Below, piece after piece: positions 24,022-37,884 of a stretch of DNA of 64,000 nt (its first letter is position 1; each line of letters begins with the position of its first letter). The stretch comes from Eutypa lata (Eukaryota; Ascomycota; Sordariomycetes; Xylariales; Diatrypaceae), in the NCBI GenBank assembly GCA_022661535.1, contig JAKULF010000013.1, positions 1,196,384-1,260,383 on the forward strand. The letters are read 5' to 3'. Both the position numbers and the translations under genes were made by a program. The notes beneath the pieces were generated by a model, which ran no database searches, was not told the origin of the DNA, and saw nothing but the letters and a program-made list of their open reading frames with translations.

Positions 24022-26045
24022 AATTATATTTAAAAGATATTTTTATTTTAATGTTTTTCGAAATTAATTGTAAAATTTAAAATAAAATTAAAGTTAATAC
24101 AAATAGCGAATATTAATAATAATACCCTTTTAAAATTAATTAAATTTATATCGATAAAGATTTAATATTAAATTAATTCGAAATTAATTAACGTTAATTT
24201 TTTAATTAATTTTAAAAAAGATTTAATATTTTAATTAAATATATTTTTTAAGTTTTATAAGTTATTTAATTTTAATTATTTATAATTTATAACTTTTAAA
24301 TTTATAAATTTATAAACTTATAATATATAAACTTATTTTATAACTTTTAAATTTATAAATTTATAACTTATAAATTTACTTTATAATTTTTAAACTTATA
24401 ATTTATAAATTTATAACTTATAAATTTATTTTATAACTTTTAAATTTATAATTTATAAATTTATTTTATAATTTATAAATTTATAATTTTTAAATTTATA
24501 AATTTATAAACTTATAATTATAAATAATTATAATAATTATACGATAATAATAATTAAATAATTTATAAACTTATTTTATAATTAATTTATAATTATAAAT
24601 AATTATAATAATTATAAATTTAAAAATTATAAATAATAATAATTAAATAATTTATAAATTTATTTTATAACGTATAAACTTATAACTTTTAAATTTATAA
24701 ATATAAGTAATTATAATAATTATATAATAATAATAATTATAAAGGTTATAATAATTAATACGAGTTATAATAATTAATGCGAATTATAATAATTAACGTA
24801 AGTTATAATAATTAACGCGAGTTATAATAATTAACGCGAGTTATAATAATTAACGCGAGTTATAATAATTAACGAAAGTAATAACAATTATACGATAATA
24901 ATAATTAAATAATTAATAAATTTATTTTATATTATAATTTTTAAACTTATAATTAACTTATAATTATATATAAATAATTATAATAATTATAAATAATTAT
25001 AATAATTAACGATAATTATAATAATTAACGAAAGTAATAATAATTATACGATAATAATAATAACTTATAAACTTATTTTATAACTTATATTTAAAACTTT
25101 AATTATTTATAAACTTAAAAGTTATAAATTATTAACTTATAAACTTATTAATTACTTATTAATTATTTTTCGAATTTAATTATTAATTATTTTATAAACT
25201 TATAAATTTATAATTATATATAAATAATTATAATTATAAATAATTATAATAATTATAAGTAATTATAATAATTATAAATAATTATAATAATTATATAAAA
25301 GTGATTTATAAACTTATAACTTTATAAGTTATAAACTTATAAACTTAAAGCTTTAATTATTTAAGAATTTAAGTTATTAATAAAAAATTATTATAATCTT
25401 TATATTATATTATACGTATTTTAATTATTTATTTACTTATATTTATATAATATAAAGTTCGAAGTTATAATAATTATTTTATTAATAATTTAAACTTTTT
25501 TAAAATAATGTAATTAAATAATATAATTAAATAATAATAACTTTAATTATTTATTTAACTTTTAATTAATTAACTTAATTATAAATCGATTAAATTTACG
25601 TATAAATATAAAATTAATTATATATATAAAAATAAAATATAAAATTTTTATATAATAATTAATATAACTCGTAATATAAAAAGCTTATAATATAATAATT
25701 AAATCGATAAAATTCATAATACGTAACAATAAATCTTTAAAACTTAAAGTTTAAATTTCGTATAAAATAAAAAAAATAAAAAAAATAATTATTTTTTTAT
25801 TTTTAAATAATTTTATACGAATTTAATTTTCGGTTTTAAATTTAAATTAACTTATTATAATTAATTCGAAATCGAAAATTAAAAATGTATTTTATTATAA
25901 ATGTTATTATTTATATATATAAAATATAACTTTTAAATTAACGAATGTTATTATTTACGAAATAAAATTTTATTAATTTTAAAAATTAAAAAAAAAATTC
26001 TCGAAACTTATAAAAAGCCGTATTTTTTTTATATTATAACGAGTA
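24022..26045 (+). repeat. A-B dispersed element, copy 2
   Basis: Direct-orientation copy of the element at 20303-22215, separated from it by about 1.8 kb. It contains the 19-bp satellite and ends just before the region holding the gypsy reverse transcriptase. The two direct copies could be the long terminal repeats of one degenerate element. Confidence 0.7.
24741..24878 (+). repeat. 19-bp tandem satellite
   Basis: About seven units close to CGAGTTATAATAATTAACG in tandem, the last central ones identical. It is part of the variable core of A-B copy 2; looser versions occur in copies 1 and 3. Confidence 0.9.
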
Positions 26046-26049
26046 ATAA

Positions 26050-29000
26050 AATTTTATATTATATTTATTATCGTTTATAATTTATATTAAAAATAAAGTT
26101 ATTAAAATATAAAATTATTTTAAAAAAGTTTTTTTAAATAATTATAAAAAGTAATCGTATTTAAATTATTTAACGAAAAAGTTAAATTTAAAAATTAAAT
26201 AAAAAAAACGATTATATATTAAAGTTTTTTTTTAACGAAAAAATTAAAGCTTTGTTTTTTTTTTAAATATATTTAAAAAAAGATTTAATTAAAAAAATTA
26301 ATTAATTATTAAATAAATTATAATCGTAATAAATTAAATAAATTAAATAATTAAACGTTATTTTAAAAGTTAAAGTTTATTTATTAAAATTACGATAAAA
26401 AATATACGTTTTATTATTATTTTTAAAAAAAATAAAAAAATTTATTATATTAATTAAAAAATAAAAACGTTTTTATTAATAAAATAAAACTTTTTTACGA
26501 TTATTTAATTAATAAATTTTAAAAACTTTAATACGAATTTTAAATCGAAAAATAATTTATTAAAATAAACGTATATATTTAATTTATTTCGATATAAATT
26601 TTAAAAACGATCGAAATAAATTTATCGTTTAAAAATAAAATAATTATATATTTAAAAAATAAATTAATTCTTAATTAAATTTAAATAAATTTAAATATAA
26701 AAACTTAAATTAATATTTATAATTAATAATTCATTTAAAAACGAAAATTATAATTAATAATTATAATTTAATTTATTTTTATTAAAATTAATAAAACTTT
26801 TATTAAATATTACGAAACGTTTAAAATTTAAACGAAAATAATAAATGTTTAAAAAAACGTTTATAAATTTTATTAACTTTTTTTTATAATTTAACGTAAT
26901 CGTAAAACGTTAAACCTTTTATTATATAAATTAAATATAAAACGTTTAAATATAATTTTAAATATAATTATTTATTAATAAGTTTTTAACGATTTAAAAA
27001 AAAATTAACGATAAAAGATTAATCGAATTCGTTTTTATTAATAAAACGATTTATAAAATAATCGAAATATTTTTAAATTTAATAAAAATAATAAATAAAA
27101 AATAATAATTTTATCGAAATATTTAACGAAATTTCGTAACGTATATTTTAAATAAAAAACGATAAAATTTTTAATATTAAACGAAATTAAATATATTATT
27201 AACTTTATATTAAAATAATTTTTAATTACGAAATTTATTTATTTTATATTAAAACGTTAATAATAAATATTTAAAAAATATTTATAAAAATATTTTTATA
27301 TAAAACGAATTCGAAAATTTAAATTAAATATAATTATTTTAATATTATTTATTTTAAAAAAATAATAATATCGTATAACTTTATATTAATTATTAAACGT
27401 TAAATAAAGTTATAATTAAAAATCGTTATTTTTTATTTTTTATTTTTAAAATAATAAATCGATTAAACTTTATAAAAGTTTGTTTTTAAAATTAAATTTA
27501 AAAAATATATATTATTATATTTAAATTAAAAAAAAACGACAAATAAAAAATCGATTTTTAAATACGTTACGATTAATTTAAATATATAATTATATTTATT
27601 AAATTAATAAACGTTTTAATTATATTTTAAAGTTATATATATAAAGTTTTAACGAAATTAATAAATAAAATTTATATAATATATTTAAACGATATTATAA
27701 TTTTTTTTTAAATAAAAGAAATATATAATTTATTTTCGTATAATTTATAAACGATTAAAAAATTATTAACTTTTTATAAAATTATTTAAATATAAATTCT
27801 TTTAATAAAAAATTTCTTTTTTAAAATATATTAAAAATAAAAAAAAAACTATAAATAAATTTTTAACGAATAATTATTATATAAATATAATTATATTTTA
27901 ATTTCGAAAAAATATAATTTTTTTTAAAAGAATTTATAAATTTTTATAAAAAAGTTTATTTTTAATTATTTAAAAGTTATTATTTCGATTATTTAAAAGT
28001 TATTATTTTGATTATAATTTTATTAAAAAAATTAAATAATAAACGTTTTATTAATTAAAAAATATTCGTAAAACTTATAAAAATTTATAAATAACTTTTA
28101 TAACGACGATTATACTTTAATATTAAAATTATATAAAAATTATAAAAATAAAAATTAACGTTTTTTTAAAAATTATTTTAAAAGTTTTATCGTAAAATAT
28201 AACGTTAATTAATATAAAAACGAAATAAAAAATTAATTAATAAAAATTATTAATTATAATAAAAAATTTAAAATATTAATATTATTTTTTAAAAAATACG
28301 AAATAAAAGTTTATAATATTTATAAATTATAAAATATTTTAAAAAATAATAAAAACTTTAACGAAAAACTTTTAAAAATAATTAATTTAATAAATATATT
28401 AATTGATTTAATTTAATTTTAATTTATAATATTAATTTAAATTAATAATTAAATTAAATATTAAAATTAATTTATTACGAAAATATATATTTTATTTTTA
28501 CGAAAAAACTTTATTTTATAAAAAATCTTTTATTAAAATAAAATAAATATTAATTAAATAAAATTATAATTAATATAATTATTAACGTATAAAATAATTA
28601 ATTTAAAATATATAAAATACTTTAATTATTAATAATTTAATAAAATATTAAATAATTATTAATTAAATAACGAATATAAAAATAAAAAAAAAACTTTTAT
28701 TTTATATTATAATAAAATTAAATATTTAATAAATATAAATAACTTTAAAAAATTAATTAAAATTAAATTATTAAATTAAAATAATAATTTAAAAAAAATA
28801 AAATTATTTTTTTAAATTATATTTTTTTAACGAAAAAATTAATTAAAAAAAACGTTTAAATATTAAAAACGTTTCGATTTTTTTATAAATAAATTTAAAC
28901 TTTTTAAAATAAAAATTTAAATTTTTAAACTTTAATTAAAATAATTTATAAACGTTTAAATATTCGAAATAATTATTAAATAAACGATAAAAACATTTTG

Positions 29001-29200
29001 TTTTTTAAAAATCGATTTATTATTTTAACGTAATTTATTTTTATTATATTTTATTAATTATTTTATAATTTTTTAATTAATTAAAATATTAAATTTTATT
29101 TTAAACTTTTATATTTTTAACGTTATTATATAATCGTTTTAAGTTTTTTTTAATTGTATTTTTTTTAATTATTAATATATTATATATTTTATCTTTTAAT
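26050..29200 (+). mobile_element. RIP-destroyed Ty3/gypsy retrotransposon
   Basis: Allowing the C-to-T and G-to-A changes of RIP, the plus frame through 27601 reads as the gypsy reverse-transcriptase GLTNA...FQ box (27601-27630). The catalytic YLDD box, here TAT TTA AAC GAT, is at 27682-27693, followed by ATT ATA ATT TTT. The codons just upstream (27541-27600) fit the RYG-x-FEY-x-VMPF block. At least one sense codon has become TAA (27628), so the frame is dead. Element boundaries are approximate: the A-B copy ending at 26045 may be its left repeat, and I could not place integrase or a right repeat. Confidence 0.75.
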
Positions 29201-29430
29201 ATTAATTATTAAGTTTTTTATTCGGTTATCGTTAAGCATTATTACATAGCTCGCGAAAAGCTAATTAATGCGTAGATCTGTGGCGTACGCGTTAGTTCGT
29301 GGCGGTGGTGGCGTCGACATCTAATCTAGATAATCTTATCGATTAAGATCCGTATGTAGTTAAAGCACTTATACCTACCTACAGACCTACAGACCTACCT
29401 ACAGACCTAGGTGGTCAACAGCACTACTAC

Positions 29431-29490
29431 TTAGCTGTACGGAGCTGTACGGAGCTGTACGGAGCTGTACGAAGCTGTACGGAGCTGTAC
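29431..29490. repeat. 10-bp tandem array GGAGCTGTAC
   Basis: Six units in strict 10-bp register, four of them identical, with further isolated units at 29511-29520 and around 29637-29658. Confidence 0.95.
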
Positions 29491-29507
29491 GGATGCGGAG
29501 CTGGCTA

Positions 29508-29605
29508 TACGGAGCTGTACAGGTAGCTTCAAGGTGCGCCGAGGAGCGGATAGGAGCTGCGAAGCAGCTACTATCCGCTCCGACCAACAACTTAAGTAGG
29601 TAGGT
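29508..29605 (+). repeat. 98-bp direct duplication, copy 1, with hairpin
   Basis: First of two copies spaced 137 bp apart. It contains a hairpin at 29544-29580: a 10-bp outer stem (GAGCGGATAG/CTATCCGCTC), one mismatch, a 6-bp inner stem (AGCTGC/GCAGCT) and a GAA loop. Confidence 0.9.
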
Positions 29606-29644
29606 CGAAGGTAGGTAGGTAGGTAGGTAAGTTGTACGGAGCCG

Positions 29645-29742
29645 TACGGAGCTGTACAAGTGGCTTCAAGGTGCACCGAGGAGCGGATAGAAGCTGCGAA
29701 GCAGCTACTATCCGCTCCGACCAACAACTTAAGTAGGTAGGT
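29645..29742 (+). repeat. 98-bp direct duplication, copy 2, with hairpin
   Basis: Second copy, with four differences from copy 1, all transitions and none disrupting either stem. The hairpin is at 29681-29717. Confidence 0.9.
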
Positions 29743-32034
29743 TAAAGATAAGTATGTAAGTTGAAGATAAGTCGTTAAAAGGTAAATATAGGTTTTATAA
29801 AGATAAATATCCTTATCGATAAGCGTTATCGAGCAAAATAACGTATTTATAAAATAAATTAACCTTTATTTATACATTAACTTTTAAATAACTTGCGAAA
29901 TAAACGATAACGTTAATTAATTTATAATATAATAATAATTTTAAAATAAAATATATAAAAGATTAATATATAATAAAATTATTAAATTAAAAGTTTTATT
30001 AAAAAAATATATTAATTAATATATAAATATATATAAAATTATATATTATTTATTAAAAAATTAAAAAATTATAATATAAATTATATAAAGCTTTATAATT
30101 TTTATTTTTATTAAATTAATTATTTTAAATTTTTTAAAAATATTATAAATTATAAAAATAAATCATTTATTAATAAATTTTAATAAAGATTTTATAACGT
30201 TAAAAGAATTAATTATTAATTATTTATTATATTTTATTTTTAAATAAATAAATAAACGAAATATATAAATTAAATTTTTAAAATAAATTTTCGAAAATAT
30301 TATTATATTAATTAATATAATTAAATTAATTTTATTTATAATAATTATTATAATGTATTAATTAAATATTTATCGTTTAAAATATTATATAAATATTATT
30401 TAAAAATAATAAAATAAATATTAAATCGAATTAAATTAAAAGTTTTAAAAAAGAAAATTAAATATAAAATTTAAAGTTTAATAATAAATATATATTTATT
30501 AAAAAAAGTTATTAAAATATAAAAAAGTAATATAATAAACGTTATATTTTTAAAAAATTTAAAAAAAAAATAAAATAATAATATTATTTATTAAAAACTT
30601 TCGATTTAAAAATAATATAAAATTAACGTTTATATATATTTAAATTAAAATAATTAAACGAATTAATAATTAAACGTATTACGTTTATATATTCATAAAA
30701 TATTAATAAATTTATAACGTTTTTTTTAAATTTTTTTAAAGATTTAATAAAATTAATAAAATATTATTATTAAATTTAAAAAATAAATAAAATAAAGAAA
30801 TAATAAAAAATATAATTTAATATCGAAATAATTAAAAATTAAAAAAATCTTTTATTAAATAAAGAAATAATTAATAAAATATAATATTAACGAAATAAAT
30901 TTAAAATTTAACGAATAATATAAATTAATTTAAATTTAAAGCTTTATAATAAAAAGTTAACGAAAAAACGTTAATTAAGAATTATAAAAAACTTATTAAT
31001 TAATATTTAAACTTTAAAGTTTTTAAATAACGAAAAGATTATAATTTAATTATAATAATAATAATACGTTTAATTTTTAAAATATTAAAAATAATTCTTT
31101 TTATAAGTTTTATAAAAAGCGAAAATAACTTAATAAAAAACGATTAAATAATAATTATATTTTATTACTTTAAGTTTTAAAATTAAATTAATAATAATTT
31201 CGTTTTTAATATAATAAATATTAATTATAAAATTCGTAATTAATTAAATCGAATTATATAAAATAATCGAAATTAAATTTATAATTAATTATATAAAAAT
31301 TATTAAAAAAATAAAAAAAAACTTATAAAAAGATATATTTTTTTATTTTTAATATAATAAACGTAACGTAAGTTATTAATTATTATAAAATTAACGATAT
31401 AACGAATTAAAAAATTAAAATAAAGAAAATATATAATATTAATAAAGTTTATTTAAAAATATTTTCGAAATTTAATTTGTTAATAGAATTAATTTAAATG
31501 GAATAATTATTTTATTTTATTTATTTTTTAAAAGTATAAATTTAATAAAATTTATTATAAAAAAAAATATTAAAACGATAAAAGTTTAACGATTAAAAAT
31601 TAAAGAAAATATAATAAATATTATTATAATTAACGAAAAACGATAAATAAACGATAAAAAAATAATAAATAAAAAACGATATTATAAAGAAAATAAAATA
31701 ATATTATAAATTTTTTTAAAAAAAAGAATTTATTTTTAAAAAACGCGATTTAAAAATAAACGTATAAAGATTTAAGCGTTAATTATTCGTTACTTTATAT
31801 ATAAGCTTTAAAATATATATTTAATACTTTTTACTTTTTTATTTCGTTATTATTTCGTTATAAGTTTATTAAATTTATAAAAATTATAACGTTTATTTTT
31901 TTAATTTTTAAATAATACGTAATAAATAATAAATTTAATTTTATAAATTTATATAAAAGTTCGAAATATAATATTTAATAAAATTTAAAATTATTTTTTA
32001 TAATTCGAATTATATATAAAATAACGAATAATTA

Positions 32035-33305
32035 ACGTTTAAATTTACTTTATATATTAAGTTTTTTTTAATAAATTATATTTTATATATTTATTAAGCT
32101 TAATATAAAAAAATCTTTATAAATTTTAAATTTTAATTAAAAAAAGCTTAATTTAATTTAATAATTTTAAGCTTTATATATATTAAAAACGAGGTTTTTT
32201 TTATATAAATTAATTTTTATTCCTTTTACGTATTACTTAATAATTAATTAATAAAAATATATATAAAGAAATTAATTAAATTATAATATTTTTAATTAAA
32301 TAACGAATATAAATATATATATATTATTATTATAATTTTTATTATAAGTAATTCTTTTTAAATTTAAACTTAAAGAATTATATATATTAAAGTTATTTTA
32401 TTTAAACGTTTTTATAATTAATATATTATTAATATAATCTTTATTATTTTAAATAAAATCGTTTAAAAATAATATTATATAAAAAAAAACTTAAAACGTT
32501 ATAATTTTAATAATGTAATAAATAATTATAATATATTAAAAAAAAATCGTTTAAATTAAATTACGAAAGTTATTTATTCGAACGATTATTTAATTTATAT
32601 ATTATTATTATTATTTAAATTAAAAAAATTATAACGCTTTAAATTACTTTTATATAATATTACTTTTAAACGGCTTTTTTAAAAATAATTAAAGTAATAA
32701 TAATAATATACGAATTAAATAATCGTTCGAATAAATAACTTACGTAATTTAATTCGAATTTATAAGTTTATAAATTTTTAAGTTTATAAGTTTATAAATT
32801 TATAAATTTATATATTTATTTTATAAATTTAAAGGTTTTTTTAAATCGTATATTATTATTATTATTATTTTAATTAAAAAAATTATAATGTTTAAAGCTT
32901 TTATTATATTAAATTATATTTATATAACTTTTTTATAAATAATTAAAGCGATAATAATAATATATATATAAAAACTTTATTAAATCGCGTTTATAAAGTA
33001 ATTTATTAATTTTAATTTATACGGTTTTATTTTAATTTTAAAAAGATTACGAAAATTATTATTAATATATTAATTTATAAAATACTTATAATTAAGTTTT
33101 TATATTTATTAAATATATTTTTAATTTAATATAAATTATTTTATAATAAATCGCGATATTTATTAATATATAAAATCGCTTTTTTATTAAATTAATTTAA
33201 ATTATTATAATTTTATATTAATTTTAAAGATTTAATTAATCGAAACTTAATATATTAACTTAATATAAAAACTACATATAATAAAATTAAAATAATTTAA
33301 GATTT
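32035..33305 (-). repeat. Element D, copy 3, reverse orientation
   Basis: Reverse complement of the sequence at 33405-34690 over its whole length, including both inner inverted-repeat modules. With that copy it forms a 2.6-kb inverted repeat with a spacer of about 100 bp. Confidence 0.75.
32563..32745. repeat. 60-bp inverted-repeat module M2 in element D copy 3
   Basis: Arms 32563-32622 and 32686-32745, each starting from an ACG end and closing on AATTA next to a core of about 63 bp. Relative to element D its core orientation equals that of copy 1. Confidence 0.85.
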
Positions 33306-33404
33306 AAAATAAGTTTAAATTTATATAAAATAAACGATTATTATTTAAAATATTTAATAATATTTAAAAATATCGTAATAATAATTTATTTTAAATTTTA
33401 AATT

Positions 33405-34690
33405 ATCGTAACTTCGTTATATATATTTTTTATATTAAGTTAATGCATTAAGTTTTAATTAATTAAATCTTTAAAATCGATGCGAAGTTATAACGATTTA
33501 AATTTATTTAATAATTCTTTACTTTTTATATATAATAAAATATTACGTTTTAATATAAAATAATTCGTAATAAATTTAAAATAAATCCGATAAAATTTAA
33601 ATTTTTATATACGTTAAATATATTAATTAATATAAAAAGTAAAAGTTTTATTATTTTTTAAATTTAAAACGAAGTCGTACGAATTAAAACCGATAAATTA
33701 TTTTATAATAATTATTATATAAAAATTATTTTATAAACGCGTTTTAATACGCTTTTTATATATATATTATTATTATCGCTTTATTTATTTATAAAAAAGT
33801 TATATATATATAATTTAATATAATAAAAACTTTAAATATTATAATTCTTTTAATTAAAATAATAATAATAATATATAATTAAAAAAAACTTTTAAATTTA
33901 TAAATAATTTATAAATTTATAAAATAATTTAAAAACTTATAATTTTATAAAGTAATTTATTATTTATAAACTTATAAATTTATAAATTTATACGTTTAAA
34001 TTAAATTACGTAAATTACTTATTTAAAGAATTATTTAATTTATTTATTATTATTATTATTTTAATTATTTTTTAAAAAGCCGTTTAAAAAATATTATATA
34101 AAAAAAGTTTAAAACGTTATAATTTTTTTAATTAAAATAATAATAATAATATATAAATTAAATAATCGTTTAAATAAATAATTTACGTAAATTTATTTAA
34201 ACGTTTTTTTTAATATATTTTAATTACTTATTATATTATTAAAATTATAACGTTTTAAGCTTTTTTTATTTAATATTACTTTTAAACGACTTTTTTCGAA
34301 ATAATTAAAATTAAATTAATAATATATTAATTATAAAAGTATTCGAATAAAATAATTTTAATATATAAAACTTTTTTAACTTTAATTTTAAAGAAATTAC
34401 TTTAAATTAAAGTTATAATAATAACATATATATATTTATAATCGTTATTTAATTAAAATTCTTATAATTTAATTAATTCTTTAATACGTATTTTTATTAA
34501 TTAATTATTTAAGAAAATGTCGTTTTCGATATACGAAAAGCTTAAATTTATTAAATTAAATTTAGTTTTTTTTCGTTAACTTTTAATATTTATAAATATT
34601 TTTTATATTAAGTTTAATAAATACGTAAAGTATAATCGACGAAAAAAAATTTAATATATAAAGTAAATAATAACGAGTAAAGATTATATA
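33405..34690 (+). repeat. Element D, copy 1
   Basis: About 1.3 kb matching 44440-45830 in the same orientation and 32035-33305 in reverse. It contains three related A/T-rich inverted-repeat modules: M1 at about 33757-33880, M2 at 34008-34188, and a third right of M2. Confidence 0.75.
34008..34188. repeat. 60-bp inverted-repeat module M2 in element D copy 1
   Basis: Arms 34008-34067 and 34129-34188. The core (34068-34128, containing AAAAAGCCGTTTAAA) is the reverse complement of the core at 45178-45240, although the flanks of the two modules align in the same orientation. Confidence 0.88.
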
Positions 34691-34726
34691 TAAAACAATT
34701 ATAATAATAATTTATAATATTATTAT

Positions 34727-35960
34727 ATTTAAAAAATATTTTTATTTTAAGTTTTTTAAAAATTATTTATAAAATTTAAAATTTAAATAAAATTAATACG
34801 ATTTTAATAATTAATAAAAAGGTTTATATTAAAATTAATTAAATCTTAATTAATAAAAGATTTAAATAAGTTAAAATAACGTTAAAAATTTAATTAATTT
34901 TAAAAAAGATTTAATATTTTAATTAAATATATTTTTTAAGTTTTATAAGTTATTTAATTTTAATTATTTATAATGTATAACTTTTAAATTTATAATTTAT
35001 AAACTTATTTTATAACTTTTAAACTTATAAATTTATAAACTTATAAATTTATAACTTATAAACTTATAACTTATAAATTTACTTTATAATTTTTTAAACT
35101 TAAAAATTTATTATATAACTTTTAAATTTATAATTTATAAATTTATTTTATAACTTTTAAACTTATAATTATAAATAAATATAATAATTATACGATAATT
35201 AAATAATTCATAACTTTATTTTATAATTATTTTATAATTATATATAAATAATTATAATAATTATAAATAATTATAATAATTAATAATAATTATAATAATT
35301 AACGAAAATAATAATATTAATTTATAAACTTTATTTTATAATTTATATTTAAAGCTTTAATTACTTATAGATTTATTGATTAATTATTAATTATTTTATA
35401 AACTTATAAACTTAAAACTTTAATTATTTAAAGATTTTTTTAAAATAATATAAATAAATAATATAATTAAATAATAATAACTTTAATTATTTATTTAACT
35501 TTTAATTAATTCGTTTAATTTTAAGTTAATTAAATCTTTATATAAAAATAAAATATAAAATCTTTATATAATAATTAATATAATTTATAATATAAAAAGC
35601 TTATAATATAAGAATTAAATTTATAGAATTTATATTACGTAATAATACGTTTTTAAAATTTAAGGTTTAAATTTCGTATAAAGTAAATAAAAATAAAAAA
35701 TAAAATTATTTTTTTATTTTTTAATAATTTTATACGAATTTAATTTTAAATTAATTTATTATAATTAATTAAAAATTAAAAATTAAAAGCGTATTTTATT
35801 ATAAATGTTATTATTTATATATATAAAATATAACTTTTAAATCGACGAATATTATTATTTACGAAGTAAAGTTTTATCGATTTCGAAAATTTAAAAAGAA
35901 GTTTTTAAAGTTTACGAAAAATCGTATTTTTTTTATATCGTTAAGATTAATAAAATTTTA
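34727..35960 (+). repeat. A-B dispersed element, copy 3
   Basis: Shorter copy of the 20303-22215 element with the same ends in the same order and a reduced tandem-repeat core. It begins about 40 bp after the end of element D copy 1. Confidence 0.7.
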
Positions 35961-36064
35961 ATTATTAAATAACGTATAAATTACGTTATATTATAAATAA
36001 AATTATAATATATAAAGTTATTATAAATTATTAATTAAAAAATAAATAATATATAAAACGTTAT

Positions 36065-36270
36065 TTAATATAAAAAATATAATTATTTAAAATATATAAT
36101 TTATAATTATATAACGATTTATAAATATTAAAACATATAAAAAGCTTTTTTTAATTAATTAAAATTATTAATTAAAAGTAATTTATTATATTTACTTTTC
36201 GAAATTATTTTATAATTATTTAATAATTATATTATAAATTTATAATTATTTATATAATTATATTTTAACG
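36065..36270 (+). repeat. Family C segment, copy 2
   Basis: Matches 22985-23200 in the same orientation, and lies just downstream of an A-B element as copy 1 does. Confidence 0.6.
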
Positions 36271-37703
36271 TTTAAAAAGATTTTAACGTTAAAATTTTTA
36301 AATATAAAATTATTAATTTATTTTTATTATCGTTAAAACTTTTAATAATTATTAATATATTATTAATTTATAATTTATTAAATTTTATAAAGTTTATTAT
36401 AATAATATAATTAATTTAATTTTTAAAAAACCTTTAATTTATTAAAATTTAAATTAAAAAGTTATTATACGTATAAAACGATTAAATTATTAAAATTAAT
36501 TAAAAGTTATTTTATAATTAAATTTTATATTACGAATTATAATTTATTTTTAAATTATAACGGTTTTTTATATATATATTATTATAAAAAGAAATTATAA
36601 AAAAATATTAATTAAATTAAAAAAAATAAAACTTAAGTTATAATTAAATAAAAAAAAAGAAATAATAATATTATTATTAAATTTAATATATAAATTATAT
36701 AATATATATAAGTTTTATAAATTTATAAATTATAAGTTTTATTATTATTTAATTTTATATTTTATTAAATAAAACTTAAATTTAATTATTATATTATAAA
36801 CTTATTATATTAAAAACGTATATTTTATTTATTTATATATAATTAATTTTAAAAATAAATAATTAATATAATATTATTTAAATTATTTAAATTTATAAAT
36901 TATAAATTTAAAAAATTAAAAATTTATAAATTATTTTATAAATTTATAAATAATTTATAAATTTATAAAGATTTAATTTAAAAAAAATTAAATATATAAA
37001 TTTTTTAAAAAATATATTTAATTAAAAATTATTATAATAATAAAAATCTATTTTTTATATATTTAATAATTATTTAATTACGTAATTATTTACGTAAATT
37101 AATAATGTAATTTTATAATTTCAATTTAATATAAAATAACTTTCGATTAAAATAAATTATTATTTTAAATTAATTTATATTTTAATTTTAATTTTTTATT
37201 ATTATTAAACTTTTTATTAATTAATAATTATTTATTTTAAATTATTAAATTATTTTTTATTTTTTATTTTAATTTTTAATTTAATTTAATTTAATTAATT
37301 TTATTTTAATTAATTTAATTAATTATAATTATAATTTTAAATATATTATTATAAAAAATGTAATTAAATATTATTAATAAATTTAATTTATATTATTTTT
37401 AAATATAAAAATCTTTATATAAATAATTAAAATAAAAATAATTATAATATTATAATTTTATTTATTTATAATAAAAGGTTTAAAAATTTATTAATTTAAT
37501 TTTTTATATTTATTTTTATATTTATTTTATTTATTTATATATAATTATAAATTAATATAAATTAATATTTATTAATTTATATTAAACTTTTAATTTTTAA
37601 AATTTAAAAACTTAAAAACTTAAAACTTTTTAATAAATTTTTAATTATTATAATTATATATAATTAATTATAATAATTAATAATTATTATAATAATAATA
37701 ATA

Positions 37704-37736
<33 letters not shown>

Positions 37737-37884
37737 TATTCGTAAAATTTTAATTATTTATTAATTTAAAAATTATAAAATTATATATTTTAAACTTTAA
37801 TTATTTAAAAGAAAATTATATTAATATAATTAAATAATAATTAATAAATTTATAAATAATTAATAATTAATAATTAAAGGTTTA

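Larger units (their letters stand above)
19575..29215. repeat. AT-rich RIP-mutated block with several repeat families
   Basis: A long block of RIP-type sequence. It contains two full copies of the A-B dispersed element, a family C segment, a 19-bp satellite and a decayed Ty3/gypsy reverse transcriptase, each listed separately. The rest is unassigned transposon-like sequence. Confidence 0.8.
29218..29830. repeat. Small repeat-rich island of normal composition
   Basis: About 600 bp of balanced base composition between two RIP blocks. It holds ACCT-rich repeats on the left and AGGT-rich repeats on the right, a 10-bp tandem array, a 98-bp direct duplication and two long hairpins. Two open frames on the minus strand merely read through these repeats and look non-coding. 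Confidence 0.7.
29830..37880. repeat. AT-rich RIP-mutated block with a large inverted pair
   Basis: RIP-type sequence with no open frames. It holds an inverted pair of element D (32035-34690), one A-B copy (34727-35960) and one family C segment. A TAA/ATT-type microsatellite lies at about 37690-37735. The rest is unassigned. Confidence 0.8.

Noticed and set aside
24741..24878. CRISPR-like array
   Set aside because: Units are contiguous 19-bp tandem copies with no unique spacers, in fungal nuclear DNA.
29399..29727. Two overlapping minus-strand proteins of 86 and 98 codons
   Set aside because: They translate the 10-bp array and the duplicated hairpins and show only repeat-derived residues.
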